From positions 5,890,001 to 5,954,000 of the forward strand of contig JASGIS010000001.1 in assembly GCA_047601745.1 (NCBI GenBank): a stretch of 64,000 nucleotides of DNA. The letters are read 5' to 3'. Source of the stretch: JAKPAM01 sp047601745 (GTDB taxonomy: Bacteria; Pseudomonadota; Gammaproteobacteria; Burkholderiales; Burkholderiaceae_E). Below, one piece after another: positions 28,082 to 36,527 of this stretch. The translations under genes were made by a program, and so were the position numbers. The notes under the pieces are model-generated. The model was not told where the DNA came from. It saw nothing but the letters and a program-made list of their open reading frames with translations, and ran no database searches. Numbering within the stretch: the stretch's first letter is position 1; each line of letters starts with the position of its first letter.

Positions 28082-28534
28082 TCAGGCGGACTCGCCGACG
28101 ACGGTGACCGTGATCGGCGCGACGACGTCGGTGTGCAGCGCGACCTCGACCTCGTGGTCGCCGATCATCTTCAGCGGGCCGTTGGGCAGCCGGACCATCG
28201 ATTTCTCGACTTCGAAGCCCTGTTTGCCCAGCGCCGCGGCGATGTCGAAGTTGGTGACCGAGCCGAACAGCCGGCCATCGACGCCCGCCTTCTCGGCGAC
28301 GCGCACGTTCAGGCCCTGGAGCTTCTCGCCGACGGCCTGCGCGGCCGCCAGCCGGTCGGCCTGAACCTTCTCGAGTTCGGCCCGACGCGCTTCGAATTCC
28401 TTGATCGCGGCCTCGGTCGCACGGCGCGCCTTGCCGCCCGGGATCAGGAAGTTGCGGGCATAGCCGTCCTTGACGCGGACGACATCGCCGAGCTGACCGA
28501 GGTTGACCACTTTTTCGAGCAGGATGATTTGCAT
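28082..28534 (-). CDS. rplI: 50S ribosomal protein L9
   Basis: 150 residues starting MQIILLEKVVNLGQLGDVVR, with the L9 signature GYARNFLIPGGKARRAT, a long connecting helix (about 40-75) and the C-terminal domain DGRLFGSVTNFDIAAAL. Start at ATG 28534, 17 bp after the rpsR stop. Confidence 0.98.
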   Translation of the reverse strand: MQIILLEKVVNLGQLGDVVRVKDGYARNFLIPGGKARRATEAAIKEFEARRAELEKVQADRLAAAQAVGEKLQGLNVRVAEKAGVDGRLFGSVTNFDIAAALGKQGFEVEKSMVRLPNGPLKMIGDHEVEVALHTDVVAPITVTVVGESA

Positions 28535-28551
28535 GATTCGGTCTCCGCTGC

Positions 28552-28827
28552 TCAGTGGTTGTCGGTGAACGGCAGCAGGGCCAGGAACCGCGCGCGCTTG
28601 ATCGCGTCGGTCAACTGGCGCTGGTACCGGGCCTTGGTGCCGGTCAGACGGGCCGGGATGATCTTGCCGTTCTCGGTGATGAAATCCTTCAGCACCTCGA
28701 TGTCCTTGTAGTCGATCCACTCGACTTTGTCGACGGTGAACCGGCAGAAGCGCTTGCGCTTGAACAACGCGCTCTGCGCATTGCGTTTGGGTTTCTTGTC
28801 CTTGGAACCACGGCGGAAATACGCCAT
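28552..28827 (-). CDS. rpsR: 30S ribosomal protein S18
   Basis: 91 residues. The S18 core is visible in FCRFTVDKVEWIDYKDIEVL, KIIPARLTGTKARYQRQLTD and AIKRARFLALLPFTDNH. The basic N-terminal extension MAYFRRGSKDKKPKRN is typical of Burkholderiales. Between priB and rplI. Confidence 0.98.
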   Translation of the reverse strand: MAYFRRGSKDKKPKRNAQSALFKRKRFCRFTVDKVEWIDYKDIEVLKDFITENGKIIPARLTGTKARYQRQLTDAIKRARFLALLPFTDNH

Positions 28828-28858
28828 ATCACACCTCGTTGAATACGTTTCGATCGGA

Positions 28859-29233
28859 TCAGATCGCCGGGCCGGTGCCGTCCTGCTCGCGCGGATCGGT
28901 CTCGATCAGCGAGAAGTCGGTCACGTGGAGCACCAGCGATCGCGAAGCCAGTCTTCGGGAAGCCAGGTAGCCGCTGACGTCGAGCAGCGCGCCGACGGGC
29001 AGCGCATCGGCCCGGGCCGCCACGGCACCGGGAAACACTGCCGCCAGCCGGAAGTCGACGGCCCGCGGGCCTGCCGGCCGCGTACCGGGCGCGCCGAACG
29101 CTGACTGCTGCGACTGCTGCGATTGGTGGTGCAGCATCGCGTCGAGCATCGGCAGCCCCGCCGGCGTATACCGGACGAGCCCCCGCTGTTCGAGCACGGC
29201 GACCAGGCGCAGCGCGTTCAGCGGCTCGGCCAA
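28859..29233 (-). CDS. priB: Primosomal replication protein N
   Basis: 124-residue single-strand DNA-binding OB-fold protein that helps restart stalled replication forks. Seen are RLVAVLEQRGLVRYTPAGLP, ALPVGALLDVSGYLASRR and SLVLHVTDFSLIE, in the place always held by priB between rpsF and rpsR. The start is the TTG at 29233 (13 bp after rpsF). A Gln/Ser-rich loop (HHQSQQSQQSAF) is unusual. Confidence 0.92.
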   Translation of the reverse strand: MAEPLNALRLVAVLEQRGLVRYTPAGLPMLDAMLHHQSQQSQQSAFGAPGTRPAGPRAVDFRLAAVFPGAVAARADALPVGALLDVSGYLASRRLASRSLVLHVTDFSLIETDPREQDGTGPAI

Positions 29234-29246
29234 GCGGACGGTCCGC

Positions 29247-29627
29247 TCAGGCGGCCTGAGCCGGCGCCTCGCTCGGAACCTTGCGGGCTTCTTCCTTCTG
29301 GATCTGCTTCCACATCGGGGACGGGCCGGTCTCGGCCTTCTTCATCGACACGGTCAGGTGACGCATGACGGCATCGTTGAAGCGGAACGCATGCTCGAGC
29401 TCGTCGAGCGTGGGCTTGTTGCACTCGATGTTCAGCAGCACGTAGTGCGCCTTGCCGACCTTCTGGATCGGGAACGCGAGCTGGCGACGACCCCAGTCCT
29501 CGACACGATGGATCTTGCCCTGCTGGGCTTCGATCAGGCTCTTGTACCGCTCAATCATCGCGGGCACCTGCTCGCTCTGATCCGGGTGGACGATGAAAAC
29601 GATCTCGTAATGACGCAGTTGACTCAT
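29247..29627 (-). CDS. rpsF: 30S ribosomal protein S6
   Basis: 126 residues starting MSQLRHYEIVFIVHPDQSEQ, with KIHRVEDWGRRQLAFPIQKV and YVLLNIECNKPTLDELEHAF, all typical S6. The C-terminal tail is Ala/Glu/Lys-rich. An AAGGAGCTTG site lies just before the ATG. First gene of the cluster. Confidence 0.98.
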   Translation of the reverse strand: MSQLRHYEIVFIVHPDQSEQVPAMIERYKSLIEAQQGKIHRVEDWGRRQLAFPIQKVGKAHYVLLNIECNKPTLDELEHAFRFNDAVMRHLTVSMKKAETGPSPMWKQIQKEEARKVPSEAPAQAA

Positions 29628-30061
29628 TCAAGCTCCTTGTGGGCAGAGGCTGCCGGACCGCGGCGGCGACCGTATACGAAGACGGCCGGCCCGACCGCAG
29701 ACCCCGCGGATCGCGGGGTGCGCAGGCAGCGTCGGGCTCGCGCCGGGCGAGTCGACGGCACCTGAATGGTCCGTACAGCAAGGAACCCGAGACTATAGCA
29801 GCCCCACGGACGATTGCCTAGGGGCCATGCGGAGCCCGACCGAGCGGACGCGCGACGGCGAACGCGGCCCCCTCCCCCCGTGAAACCCCGGTCCCCGGGC
29901 GATACGGCGGCGCGGCAAGCCACTACAATCTGCCGGTCGAGCGATCGCGCAGCCGATTCGGCTGCCGGCGGCCGGTTCCACGGTTGCCGGCCGGCTCTCG
30001 CGCCGCAGCGCCGATCCGCGCCCCCGCCCTACGCCCAACGGCACAAGGAGAACTTCCCGAC
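29628..30061. other. Divergent region between rpsF and the esterase gene
   Basis: 434 bp. It contains the rpsF promoter (29792-29820), GC-rich inverted repeats such as CCCCGCGGATCGCGGGG near 29701-29717, and a TACAAT sequence at 29924-29929 that could be the -10 of the plus-strand esterase gene. No small gene was found. Confidence 0.5.
29792..29820 (-). promoter_or_regulatory. Extended -10 promoter of rpsF
   Basis: Minus strand TGCTATAGT (extended -10, TATAGT at 29792-29797) with TAGGCA (29815-29820) 17 bp upstream as a weak -35. About 165 nt of leader precede rpsF, room enough for an r-protein control structure, though I could not define one. Confidence 0.55.
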
Positions 30062-30973
30062 ATGCTAGCCCGCACGCTGTGGGTCCTGACGCTGATCCGC
30101 CTGGTGGTCGTCGTGCTGATCGCCTACGGGCTGCACGCCGGCGCCGGATGGCTGCTCGCGCCGTCGATCATCGTCGCCGTGCTGGTGCCGCTGGTCGCGC
30201 ACCTGGCGATACTGGGCAGCCAGTTCCTGCTGGCGCGCTGGTCCGCCAGTCCGGTGCCGGCCCGCTTCGCGATCGGCCCGGCGGGCTGGCTGCGCGTGTT
30301 CGCCGAAGAAGCCCGGATCTCGCTGATGTCGTTCACGGTCCGGCAGCCGCTGCTCGGCTCGCGGCCGGTCGCCAGCGCCGCGGCGCCGGGCGCCGCCGAC
30401 CGGCTGCCGGTGCTGTTCGTCCACGGGTTCTTCTGCAACCGGGCGGTATGGCGGCCGATGGCCCGCATGCTGGCGCAGCGCGGCCACGTGACGGCCAGCG
30501 TCAACCTCGAACCGATCTTCGGCTCGATCGATGCCTACGTCGACGTCATCGAACGCGGCATCCGCGACCTGCAGCGGCGCACCGGCGACGAGCAGGTCGC
30601 GCTGGTCTGCCACAGCATGGGCGGGCTGGCGGCCCGCGCCTACCTGCGCGCGCGCGGGATCGACGACGTCGCCCGCGTGGTGACGATCGGCTCGCCGCAT
30701 CGCGGTACCGCGCATTCGCGCTTCGGCCTGGCCACCAACCTCAGGCAGATGCGGCGCGACAGCGACTGGCTGAACGACCTGGCGCGCACCGAATGGCCGA
30801 GCGTCCGACGCCTGTTCACGATCGTGCTCAGCCATCACGACAACATCGTCGCGCCGCAGGCGATCCAGACCCTGCCGGACGCGACGACGATCGAGCTGGG
30901 CGCCGTCGGCCACATGGCGATGCTCGAGCGCGCGCCGGTGCACGAACTCGTCGCGCGGCTGTTGGTCCGCTAG
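30062..30973 (+). CDS. Membrane-anchored alpha/beta-hydrolase (lipase/esterase-like)
   Basis: 303 residues from ATG 30062. Two hydrophobic helices (LIRLVVVVLIAYGLHAG; LAPSIIVAVLVPLVAHLAIL) anchor it in the inner membrane. The hydrolase domain then has the oxyanion segment LPVLFVHGFFCNRAVW, nucleophile elbow ALVCHSMGGLAARAYLR (Ser), acid in LSHHDNIVAPQ and base His in GAVGHMAMLER. This resembles lipase/PGAP1-like acyl hydrolases. Substrate unknown. AAGGAGAAC lies just upstream of the ATG. Confidence 0.88.
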   Translation: MLARTLWVLTLIRLVVVVLIAYGLHAGAGWLLAPSIIVAVLVPLVAHLAILGSQFLLARWSASPVPARFAIGPAGWLRVFAEEARISLMSFTVRQPLLGSRPVASAAAPGAADRLPVLFVHGFFCNRAVWRPMARMLAQRGHVTASVNLEPIFGSIDAYVDVIERGIRDLQRRTGDEQVALVCHSMGGLAARAYLRARGIDDVARVVTIGSPHRGTAHSRFGLATNLRQMRRDSDWLNDLARTEWPSVRRLFTIVLSHHDNIVAPQAIQTLPDATTIELGAVGHMAMLERAPVHELVARLLVR

Positions 30974-30983
30974 TCCCGCACGG

Positions 30984-31136
30984 GTTAGCGGGCTCTTCGG
31001 CGGGTCGCGGGCCCTTCGGCGAGCTGCAAGCCCTCGGGTAAGCCGCAACCGCTCGGGTGAGCCGCAAGCCCGTAGGTGAGCCGCAAGCCCGTGGGTGAGT
31101 CGCAGGTCCTTGGGTGAGTCGTGGCCCCTTCGGTTA
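30984..31136 (+). repeat. About eight degenerate 18-19 bp tandem repeats
   Basis: Between the esterase and the binding-protein gene, units such as GGTGAGCCGCAAGCCCGTG follow one another. The middle three copies are almost identical and the outer ones degraded. The array occupies most of the 200-bp gap. No terminator or promoter is evident. Confidence 0.85.
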
Positions 31137-31173
31137 GACTCGGCCGCTGCCTTCCTCCCCGAATCCACTGCCG

Positions 31174-32547
31174 ATGAAATCTCCGTTCCGCGCGCCGGCG
31201 CGGCGCCGCTGGCTCCGATCGCTGGCCGCGCTGGCGGCCGTCGATGCCCTGCCCGCCACCGCCTCGGCCCAACCCCCGGCGCGATCATCCGCCGATGCGC
31301 CCGTGTCTTCCGTCGATCGCGGCACCACCGGCCGCTCCGCGGCGGCCGACGCGTCGGCCGAGCCGATCCGCATCGCCGTCATCGAAGGTCTTTCCGGCTC
31401 GTTCGCCAATGCCGGCGCGGCCGTCTGGCGCAACCTGCAGTTCGCGGCGGAACGGATCAACGCCCGCGGCGGCGTGCGCGTCGGCGCGCGGCGGCACCCG
31501 CTGCGCCTGATCGCCTTCGACAGCAAGGGTCAGACCGAAGAAGCGCTGATCCAGTTGCAGAAGGCGGCCGACCAGTCGATACCGTTCGTCATGCAGGGCA
31601 ACAGTTCGGCGATCGCCGCCGCGCTGATCGACGCGATCGACCGGCACAACGCGCGCGCGCCGGACCGGGCGATGCTGTTCTTCAACTACGCGGCCGTCGA
31701 TCCGGCGCTGACCAACGAGCGCTGCAGCTTCTGGCATTTCCGCTTCGACGCCGACGCGCGGATGCGGATGAGCGCGCTGATCGACGCGCTCGCACAGAAT
31801 CCGCGGATCCGCCGCGTCTACCTGCTGAACCAGGACTACAGCTTCGGCCGCCAGGTCGCGTCGCTGGCGACGGCGATGCTCGCGCACAAGCGCCCGGACG
31901 TGACGATCGTCGCCGACGAACTGCTGGCGATGGGCCGGGTCAAGGACTTCGCGCCCTATGCGGCGAAGATCCGCGCGAGCGGCGCCGACGCCGTCATCAC
32001 CGGCAACTGGGGCAACGACCTGACGCTGCTGGTGCGCGCGGCGCGCGACGGCGGTGCCGACGTCGTGTTCTACACGTTCTACGCGAACAGCCTGGGCGCG
32101 CCGCAGGCGCTGGCCGACAGCGGCCCGGGGCGCGTGTTCGCGGTGTCCGAATGGCATCCGAATGCCGGCATCGCCGAAGGCGAGCGGATTCTCGACGCCT
32201 TTCGGGCGACGGTCGGCGACCCGCGCGACGACTACTTCAACATGCGCCACGTCGTGATGTTCGAGATGGTCGCTGCGGCGATCGAGCGCGCCGGCGGGAC
32301 GCAGGCCGTTGCGGTGGCCCGGGCGCTGGAGGGTGCGCGGTACGGCGGGCCGCCGTACGCGGTGACGATGCGCGCGGACGACCATCAGATCCTGACGCCG
32401 CAGTACGTGTCGGTGATGGCCCGTCGCGGCGAGGACGGCATCCGCTACGACGTCGAGGGCAGCGGCGTGGGCTTCAGGACCGTGCGCTTCGTGTCGGCCG
32501 ACGAGGCGGCGCCGCCTCATGCTTGTCGGATGAGGCGGCCGGGTTAG
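31174..32547 (+). CDS. Branched-chain amino-acid-type ABC transporter substrate-binding protein (orphan)
   Basis: 457 residues with a twin-arginine-like or Sec signal peptide (MKSPFRAPARRRWLRSLAAL, cleavage near ATASA). The periplasmic-binding (LivK/Peripla_BP_6) fold shows IRIAVIEGLSGSFANAGAAV, RHPLRLIAFDSKGQTEEALI, GNSSAIAAALIDAI, RVYLLNQDYSFGRQVA and ADAVITGNWGNDLTLLVRAA. Ligand cannot be told. No permease or ATPase gene is adjacent, so it either serves components elsewhere or has another role. An array of tandem repeats precedes it and the group II intron follows. Confidence 0.88.
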   Translation: MKSPFRAPARRRWLRSLAALAAVDALPATASAQPPARSSADAPVSSVDRGTTGRSAAADASAEPIRIAVIEGLSGSFANAGAAVWRNLQFAAERINARGGVRVGARRHPLRLIAFDSKGQTEEALIQLQKAADQSIPFVMQGNSSAIAAALIDAIDRHNARAPDRAMLFFNYAAVDPALTNERCSFWHFRFDADARMRMSALIDALAQNPRIRRVYLLNQDYSFGRQVASLATAMLAHKRPDVTIVADELLAMGRVKDFAPYAAKIRASGADAVITGNWGNDLTLLVRAARDGGADVVFYTFYANSLGAPQALADSGPGRVFAVSEWHPNAGIAEGERILDAFRATVGDPRDDYFNMRHVVMFEMVAAAIERAGGTQAVAVARALEGARYGGPPYAVTMRADDHQILTPQYVSVMARRGEDGIRYDVEGSGVGFRTVRFVSADEAAPPHACRMRRPG

Positions 32548-32613
32548 CGAGAGGGGCGCGGCTTCGTTCGCCGGGGGGGACGTTGTGGGCGGAGCGCGTG
32601 TCGGGGGGTGGAG

Positions 32614-32696
32614 GGTCGGCCTTTGCGTGGGTTGGTCACGAGGCGCCGGCCTCGTGGGTGGGGGGCGGCCGGCCAGAGGGAGCGGTCGTCGCTTCG
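32614..32696 (-). repeat. Dispersed GC-rich repeat, copy 1 (inverted)
   Basis: Read on the minus strand this ~83-bp segment closely resembles 39095-39178: GCGAAGCGACGACCGC, a C-rich core, then CGTGACCAACCCACGCAAAG. Its core at 32651-32675 is an exact 25-bp inverted copy of 34705-34729. It includes a perfect 8-bp hairpin nearby (GTCGTCGC/GCGACGAC). Confidence 0.8.
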
Positions 32697-32776
32697 CGAC
32701 GACTTCCCTGCGGTACTCGGAAGGGGGTTGCGCGGTATCGGGATAGGGGGGAGCCGTCTGGCTCCGCCCCTCCCAC

Positions 32777-32808
32777 ACCACCCGGCATGCGGGTCCGCAC
32801 CGGGCGGT
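32777..32808 (-). ncRNA. Group II intron domain V
   Basis: 32-nt hairpin ACCGCCCGG...CCGGGTGGT with a 2-nt bulge on the 3' strand, the hallmark of catalytic domain V, 14 bp beyond the reverse transcriptase stop. Domain VI follows directly. Confidence 0.8.
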
Positions 32809-32822
32809 TCGAGAGGTTGAGG

Positions 32823-34190
32823 TCAGGAGAACTTCGGCAATCCCAGGCGGTCGAAGTAGGCGATAGGCATGATGATGTTGATGCCCATGGAGCTTCCATG
32901 CCACCAACTCCGAGGGTGAGAGGCGATTCGTGCGGCTAGTTCCGCTGAGGCGCCCAGTTTGCGCGCCTCTCGGATGATCGTCACACCGCGCCCCCACTGC
33001 TTGAGTTGCACCCCCCGCAATCGTCGTCGCAGCCATTTGTCCAGATCCGCCATGACCTTGGGGGTCTGTGCTAGCTTGAAGTAGGCTTTCCAGCCCGGCA
33101 CGTACGCCCTCAGATCCTCGATGACCTGTTCGATGCTGCGACCACGCATACGCCGTGTCATTCGCCGAAGACGGCGTCGCAATTCGCGCAAGGCTTGGGG
33201 CGCCACCGCCCGCTTACCGCCTTCTTTGGAACGCTGGAAACAGTAGCCCAGGAACTTACGTCCCCAGACCCGGGCCACCGCCGTTTTGGACTCGTTCACT
33301 TTCAGGCGCAATTTTGCGTAGATACCGCGCAGTGCTTCAAGCACCCGCTCACCTGCTCGCCAGCTCCTCACGTAAACGTTGCAGTCATCGGCGTAGCGCA
33401 CGAACCGATGGCCCCTGCTTTCTAGCTTCCGATCCACCTCGTCAAGCAGCACATTGGCCAGCAGTGGACTCAGTGGGCCGCCCTGCGGCGTGCCCTCTTT
33501 ACGTCCGATGCAGACCCCGTCTGCGAGGATCCCCGCTCGCAGGTACAGCCGTATCAGCTTGAGCACCCGCTTGTCGTCTATCCGCTTGGCCAGCCGGTCC
33601 ATCAGGATGTCGTGGTTGACCCGGTCGAAGAACTTTTCCAGATCCACGTCGACCACTATCCGATAGCCCGCTTGCACATGCTGCTGCGCCGCCAGAACCG
33701 CTTGATGCGCGCTTCGCCCGGGCCGAAACCCGTAGCTGTGCGCGCTGAAGGTCCGATCGACCAGCGGCTGCAGCACCTGTAACAGCGCCTGTTGGATCAG
33801 CCTGTCCACGACGGTTGGTATCCCCAGTTCGCGTGTTCCGCCACCTGGCTTGGGGATGCCAACGCGCCGCACCGGCTCTGGTCGGTACGTCCCGTCGAGC
33901 AACCGTTGCCGGACTGCGGGCCACGCATTTCGCAGGAACTCACCCGTTTCCATCACCGAGCGTCCATCGACGCCGGCACTGCCCTTGTTGGCCTTCACGC
34001 GTTTCCACGCTCGGACCATGTTCTCTCTGGCCAGCGCCTGCCTGAGCAGGTCGCCAGCCCCCCAGCCCGTTTGATCCTGGTGCGTCAATCCTGCTTCATC
34101 GCTCACGGTTTCGCGGTCGGCTTCACCGGCCGCAGCCGTCGTGCGCCCCAGTTTCCCGGGCTTCTGATGCCTTGCAGTATCAAGCTCCAT
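32823..34190 (-). CDS. ltrA: Group II intron reverse transcriptase/maturase
   Basis: 455 residues. The RT domain begins near residue 55 (MVRAWKRVKANKGSAGVDG) and includes IPTVVDRLIQQALLQVLQP, YGFRPGRSAHQAV, DVDLEKFFDRVNHDILMDRL, KEGTPQGGPLSPLLANVLLD and the catalytic YADD at 266-269 (FVRYADDCNVYVRS). A maturase domain X follows (VPGWKAYFKLAQTPKVMADL). No HNH endonuclease domain is visible after GVQLKQWGRG. It helps the intron splice and copies it into new sites. The frame is intact. Confidence 0.95.
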   Translation of the reverse strand: MELDTARHQKPGKLGRTTAAAGEADRETVSDEAGLTHQDQTGWGAGDLLRQALARENMVRAWKRVKANKGSAGVDGRSVMETGEFLRNAWPAVRQRLLDGTYRPEPVRRVGIPKPGGGTRELGIPTVVDRLIQQALLQVLQPLVDRTFSAHSYGFRPGRSAHQAVLAAQQHVQAGYRIVVDVDLEKFFDRVNHDILMDRLAKRIDDKRVLKLIRLYLRAGILADGVCIGRKEGTPQGGPLSPLLANVLLDEVDRKLESRGHRFVRYADDCNVYVRSWRAGERVLEALRGIYAKLRLKVNESKTAVARVWGRKFLGYCFQRSKEGGKRAVAPQALRELRRRLRRMTRRMRGRSIEQVIEDLRAYVPGWKAYFKLAQTPKVMADLDKWLRRRLRGVQLKQWGRGVTIIREARKLGASAELAARIASHPRSWWHGSSMGINIIMPIAYFDRLGLPKFS

Positions 34191-34704
34191 GCTCTCGTGA
34201 CTGTCCCTCTCGTTCGGCCCTTCGCCACCGCCTTCGGCCTCCCCGGCCCCGACACTTGGCTACTACGGCCTCTGCTGACTTCTGGCCCCGTCTGCTCGAC
34301 GTCGGGCTTTCACCCACAAGACCAGATCTCCCCAGGTAAGAGCGCGATCCTTCGTCACACGGCCGCCGCATCTACGACACCCAACCCTTGGCCACAAGAG
34401 CTTTGCAGAGTTCGGACTGCTCGCCCTGGTCGGCATCGCCTCGTATGCGATTCGTGTCCCTCGGCCCATGACTTACGCTTTACGCTTCCTCCCCACGGTC
34501 GGTCGCCCTCCCGCAGTTGCGTTTCACTTGCCTCGCTGTGGCCAGCTTGGCCGGGGACTTGCACCCCGAGGATCGCGCCCATGCTGGGCGCACCGAACTC
34601 GCTGCGTTCGCTTCGCTCTCTACGCTCAAACATGCGCCCGCGAGTCAGTTTACGATGCGCGCTGCGCGCGCCAACCCCCTTCCTCCGTTCCTCGGCGCCC
34701 CCTA

Positions 34705-34729
34705 TGGCCGGCCGCCCCCCACCCACGAG
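34705..34729 (+). repeat. Dispersed GC-rich repeat, copy 2 (partial)
   Basis: 25-bp segment starting TGGCCGGCCGCCCCCC, exactly inverse to 32651-32675. The two flank the group II intron in opposite orientation. Surrounding sequence to about 34770 appears to belong to the same repeat family but diverges. Confidence 0.8.
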
Positions 34730-34851
34730 ACCAACGCCCGGCACCACTGGCAGCACACGGTTCGTGCCATGCGAAAGACTTAGCGATGAGCAACGCTTAA
34801 CGCATGACGCGCGACGAGTCACGTGCCACGTGCGATCAGCGATGAAGCAGC

Positions 34852-35035
34852 CTGGTCTTCGGCGACTACAGCGGCTACAAGGCCCTGTTCGAGGCCGGCC
34901 AAGGGGGCGAAGCCCGGGTCGTCGAGGCTGGCTTCAGGGCCCATGCCCGGCGCAGGTTCCACGACCTGCCCACGCACCCCAGCAGTCGGATCGAGGAACT
35001 GCTGCCGCATCGCTGGGTACCAGCCCCCGCTGAGA
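34852..35035 (+). pseudogene. IS66-family transposase (TnpC) relic
   Basis: An open but start-less frame reads LVFGDYSGYKALFEAG, then EAGFRAHARRRFHDL, and jumps directly to SSRIEELLPHRWVPA. The first pieces match the middle of IS66 TnpC (DDYSGYKALF ... CLAHARRKFHDL) and the last its extreme C-terminus (RIEELLPHRW). About 165 codons, including the final catalytic glutamate region, are missing and the junction is in frame. No start codon and no terminal repeats were found, so it is dead. Confidence 0.82.
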
Positions 35036-35058
35036 GCGCACGGCGACGCAAAGTGATC

Positions 35059-35844
35059 TCAGCAGCGAGGCGTGTAAGGCTTGAGCGCCGCGAGGTCGAT
35101 GTTGGCATCGGGCCAGCGTTGGCGCAGGCTGCCAGCGGTGCGCTCCATCCATTCGGCAGCATGGAGCCATCGGCGGTGCCGACGCGCGACGGCGGCGGCA
35201 GACGCCAGGGTCACGAGCATTTGCAGGCGACTATAGTCACCTGCGGGGCGGGCATCGAGCTGGGCAAGGCGGGTAAGCCGGGTGCATGCCCAAGCGAGCG
35301 TTGCTGCCGCAAAGCCCCGGCCGAACTTTTCGTCATCACCGGCTTCTGGAATCTTCCGTTCCAGCGTGGCACGGAAGGCCTCTTCCAGATCATGCGCGAG
35401 CGGATCGGTGACAGTTATCCAGGCAGTTCCTGGAGTGTGAAACAAAACCCCTGCGCTAAGAGCGTGGCGAAAGCCGCCACCCTCGAAGTCGATGAGCCGG
35501 CCATCGTCATTCTCTCCGGCGAGGAAGTTGTTCACTTGAACATCGCCGTTGAAGAAAGCCAGGAATGGGCCTGGCGCCGAAAGCTCCGCTGCGATGGCTA
35601 CAAGCTCGGCCGCAGCGGGCGCACTTGGGGCGATGCGCTCGGCCTCCAGGGCGAGGCTGAATGTTCGCCACTCGGCACCGAGTCCGGTGTCAGACAATGG
35701 CCGCGCAGCCAGGCCATGGCGAGAACAGATGGTGTCGAATTCCGGTTGGAGTCCTGCATGGGATTCGCGCTGGTGCCGTGGAAGCCGGTGATCGAGCAGC
35801 GGCTGGGGCAGCAGCTTGCCGCGACTTTGCGTGGCGGCTCCGTG
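35059..35844 (-). pseudogene. N-terminally truncated phosphotransferase (APH-like kinase fold)
   Basis: Minus-strand frame open from 35844; the first usable start is a TTG at 35697 (212 residues). Only the C-terminal part of an aminoglycoside-phosphotransferase-like protein is present. FFNGDVQVNNFLAGE corresponds to the catalytic loop with the usual HxD His replaced by Asn, and GRLIDFEGGGFRHAL to the metal-binding Asp segment. The N-terminal lobe is absent and the frame is closed upstream by a TGA at 35845-35847. Adjacent to the IS66 relic. Probably non-functional. Original substrate unknown. Confidence 0.65.
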
Positions 35845-35939
35845 TCATGGGAGATCGGGCGACAGCGCGGATTTTCGGTTAGCTAAGCCCATGACATCCA
35901 AGGATGCCCCGAATCCTGAAAGAGCAGTCTGAGGCCTTG

Positions 35940-36422
35940 TCATCTGTCCGGTAGGCTCAAGAACTTCTCATTGAATTCATCGGAGCAAACTTCAAACAGC
36001 AGTTCTCTCATCGCGCTAGCCTTCGCTGCACCGAATGCACCCTCAAATCGCTTCTGAGCGATTGCCCACAAGGCCTTGGATTCCGCGAGCTTGCGCTGGC
36101 CCGAGGCAGTTAAGCTCACTCGCGTGCTGCGCTTGTCGATCTTGTCTTTGAAGAGTGTCACAAAACCATCACGCTCAAGCGGCTTCAGGTTGTGCGAGAG
36201 GGCCGAGCGATCTAGCACCAAGTCGCGGGCGAGATCCGTCATCGTGGGCGTGCCGGCACGCTTGATATGTACAAGCACCGAATGCTGCGATAAGCGTAAC
36301 CCGCTCGGTGCAAGTATGTCGTCATAGAGCGCTGACAATCTGCGCGTTGCCTTGCGCAATGCCGCTCCGTTGCAAACGGGCACTGGCGCTTCCCATGCCT
36401 TGGAAGTTGCAGTTTTTTCCAT
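35940..36422 (-). CDS. MarR-family transcriptional regulator
   Basis: 160 residues from ATG 36422 (MEKTATSKAW). The winged-helix core is clear: LRLSQHSVLVHIKRAGTPTM, then TDLARDLVLDRSALSHNLKP as recognition helix, and the wing ERDGFVTLFKDKIDKRSTRV. MarR dimers usually repress adjacent efflux genes and release on ligand binding. It is divergent from a MATE transporter with a palindromic operator between them, so autoregulation and control of the transporter are likely. Codon use looks less GC-biased than the flanking chromosome. Confidence 0.92.
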   Translation of the reverse strand: MEKTATSKAWEAPVPVCNGAALRKATRRLSALYDDILAPSGLRLSQHSVLVHIKRAGTPTMTDLARDLVLDRSALSHNLKPLERDGFVTLFKDKIDKRSTRVSLTASGQRKLAESKALWAIAQKRFEGAFGAAKASAMRELLFEVCSDEFNEKFLSLPDR

Positions 36423-36478
36423 CGTCCCGCATCCCAACATTCATTCAACACTCAGGAGTGTATCGCTGAACTGACGTC

Positions 36479-36517
36479 TTGACAGATACGTGCATATGCC
36501 CGTACATTTACGTGCAT
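36479..36517 (+). promoter_or_regulatory. MATE-gene promoter overlapped by a palindromic MarR-type operator
   Basis: TTGACA (36479-36484, perfect) and TACATT (36503-36508) with an 18-bp spacer form the promoter. The near-perfect palindrome TACGTGCATATGCCCGTA (36487-36504) fills the spacer, and its half TACGTGCAT recurs at 36509-36517. Binding here would block the polymerase. The start site would lie near 36515, only about 13 nt before the first ATG. Confidence 0.78.
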
Positions 36518-36527
36518 ACTCAAGCAT

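Larger units (their letters stand above)
32737..34593 (-). mobile_element. Complete group II intron with reverse transcriptase
   Basis: 1,857-nt intron on the minus strand. The 5' end is GTGCGCCCAGC (first G at 34593). The 3' end is at 32737, after domain VI with a bulged A about 8 nt from the end (CCTATCCCGAT). Domain V is at 32777-32808. The 5' boundary is supported by pairing: the seven exon bases before it, GAGTTCG, are fully complementary to CGAACTC inside the intron (plus-strand 34408-34414), fitting IBS1 and EBS1. The reverse transcriptase lies in domain IV. It looks intact and potentially mobile. Confidence 0.88.

Noticed and set aside
30984..31136. Possible CRISPR array
   Set aside because: Units are contiguous 18-19 bp tandem repeats with no spacers, and no cas gene is in the window. 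The same holds for the arrays at 42778 and 57915.
32548..32736. Further gene after the binding-protein gene
   Set aside because: Frames here are short and cross the dispersed repeat and intron 3' exon; nothing beyond a hairpin and the repeat copy is supported.
34468..34800. Small plus-strand frames over the intron 5' region and flanking repeat
   Set aside because: They cross the ribozyme sequence and dispersed repeat, have no independent motifs or ribosome-binding sites, and are commonly mis-called genes of such repeats.
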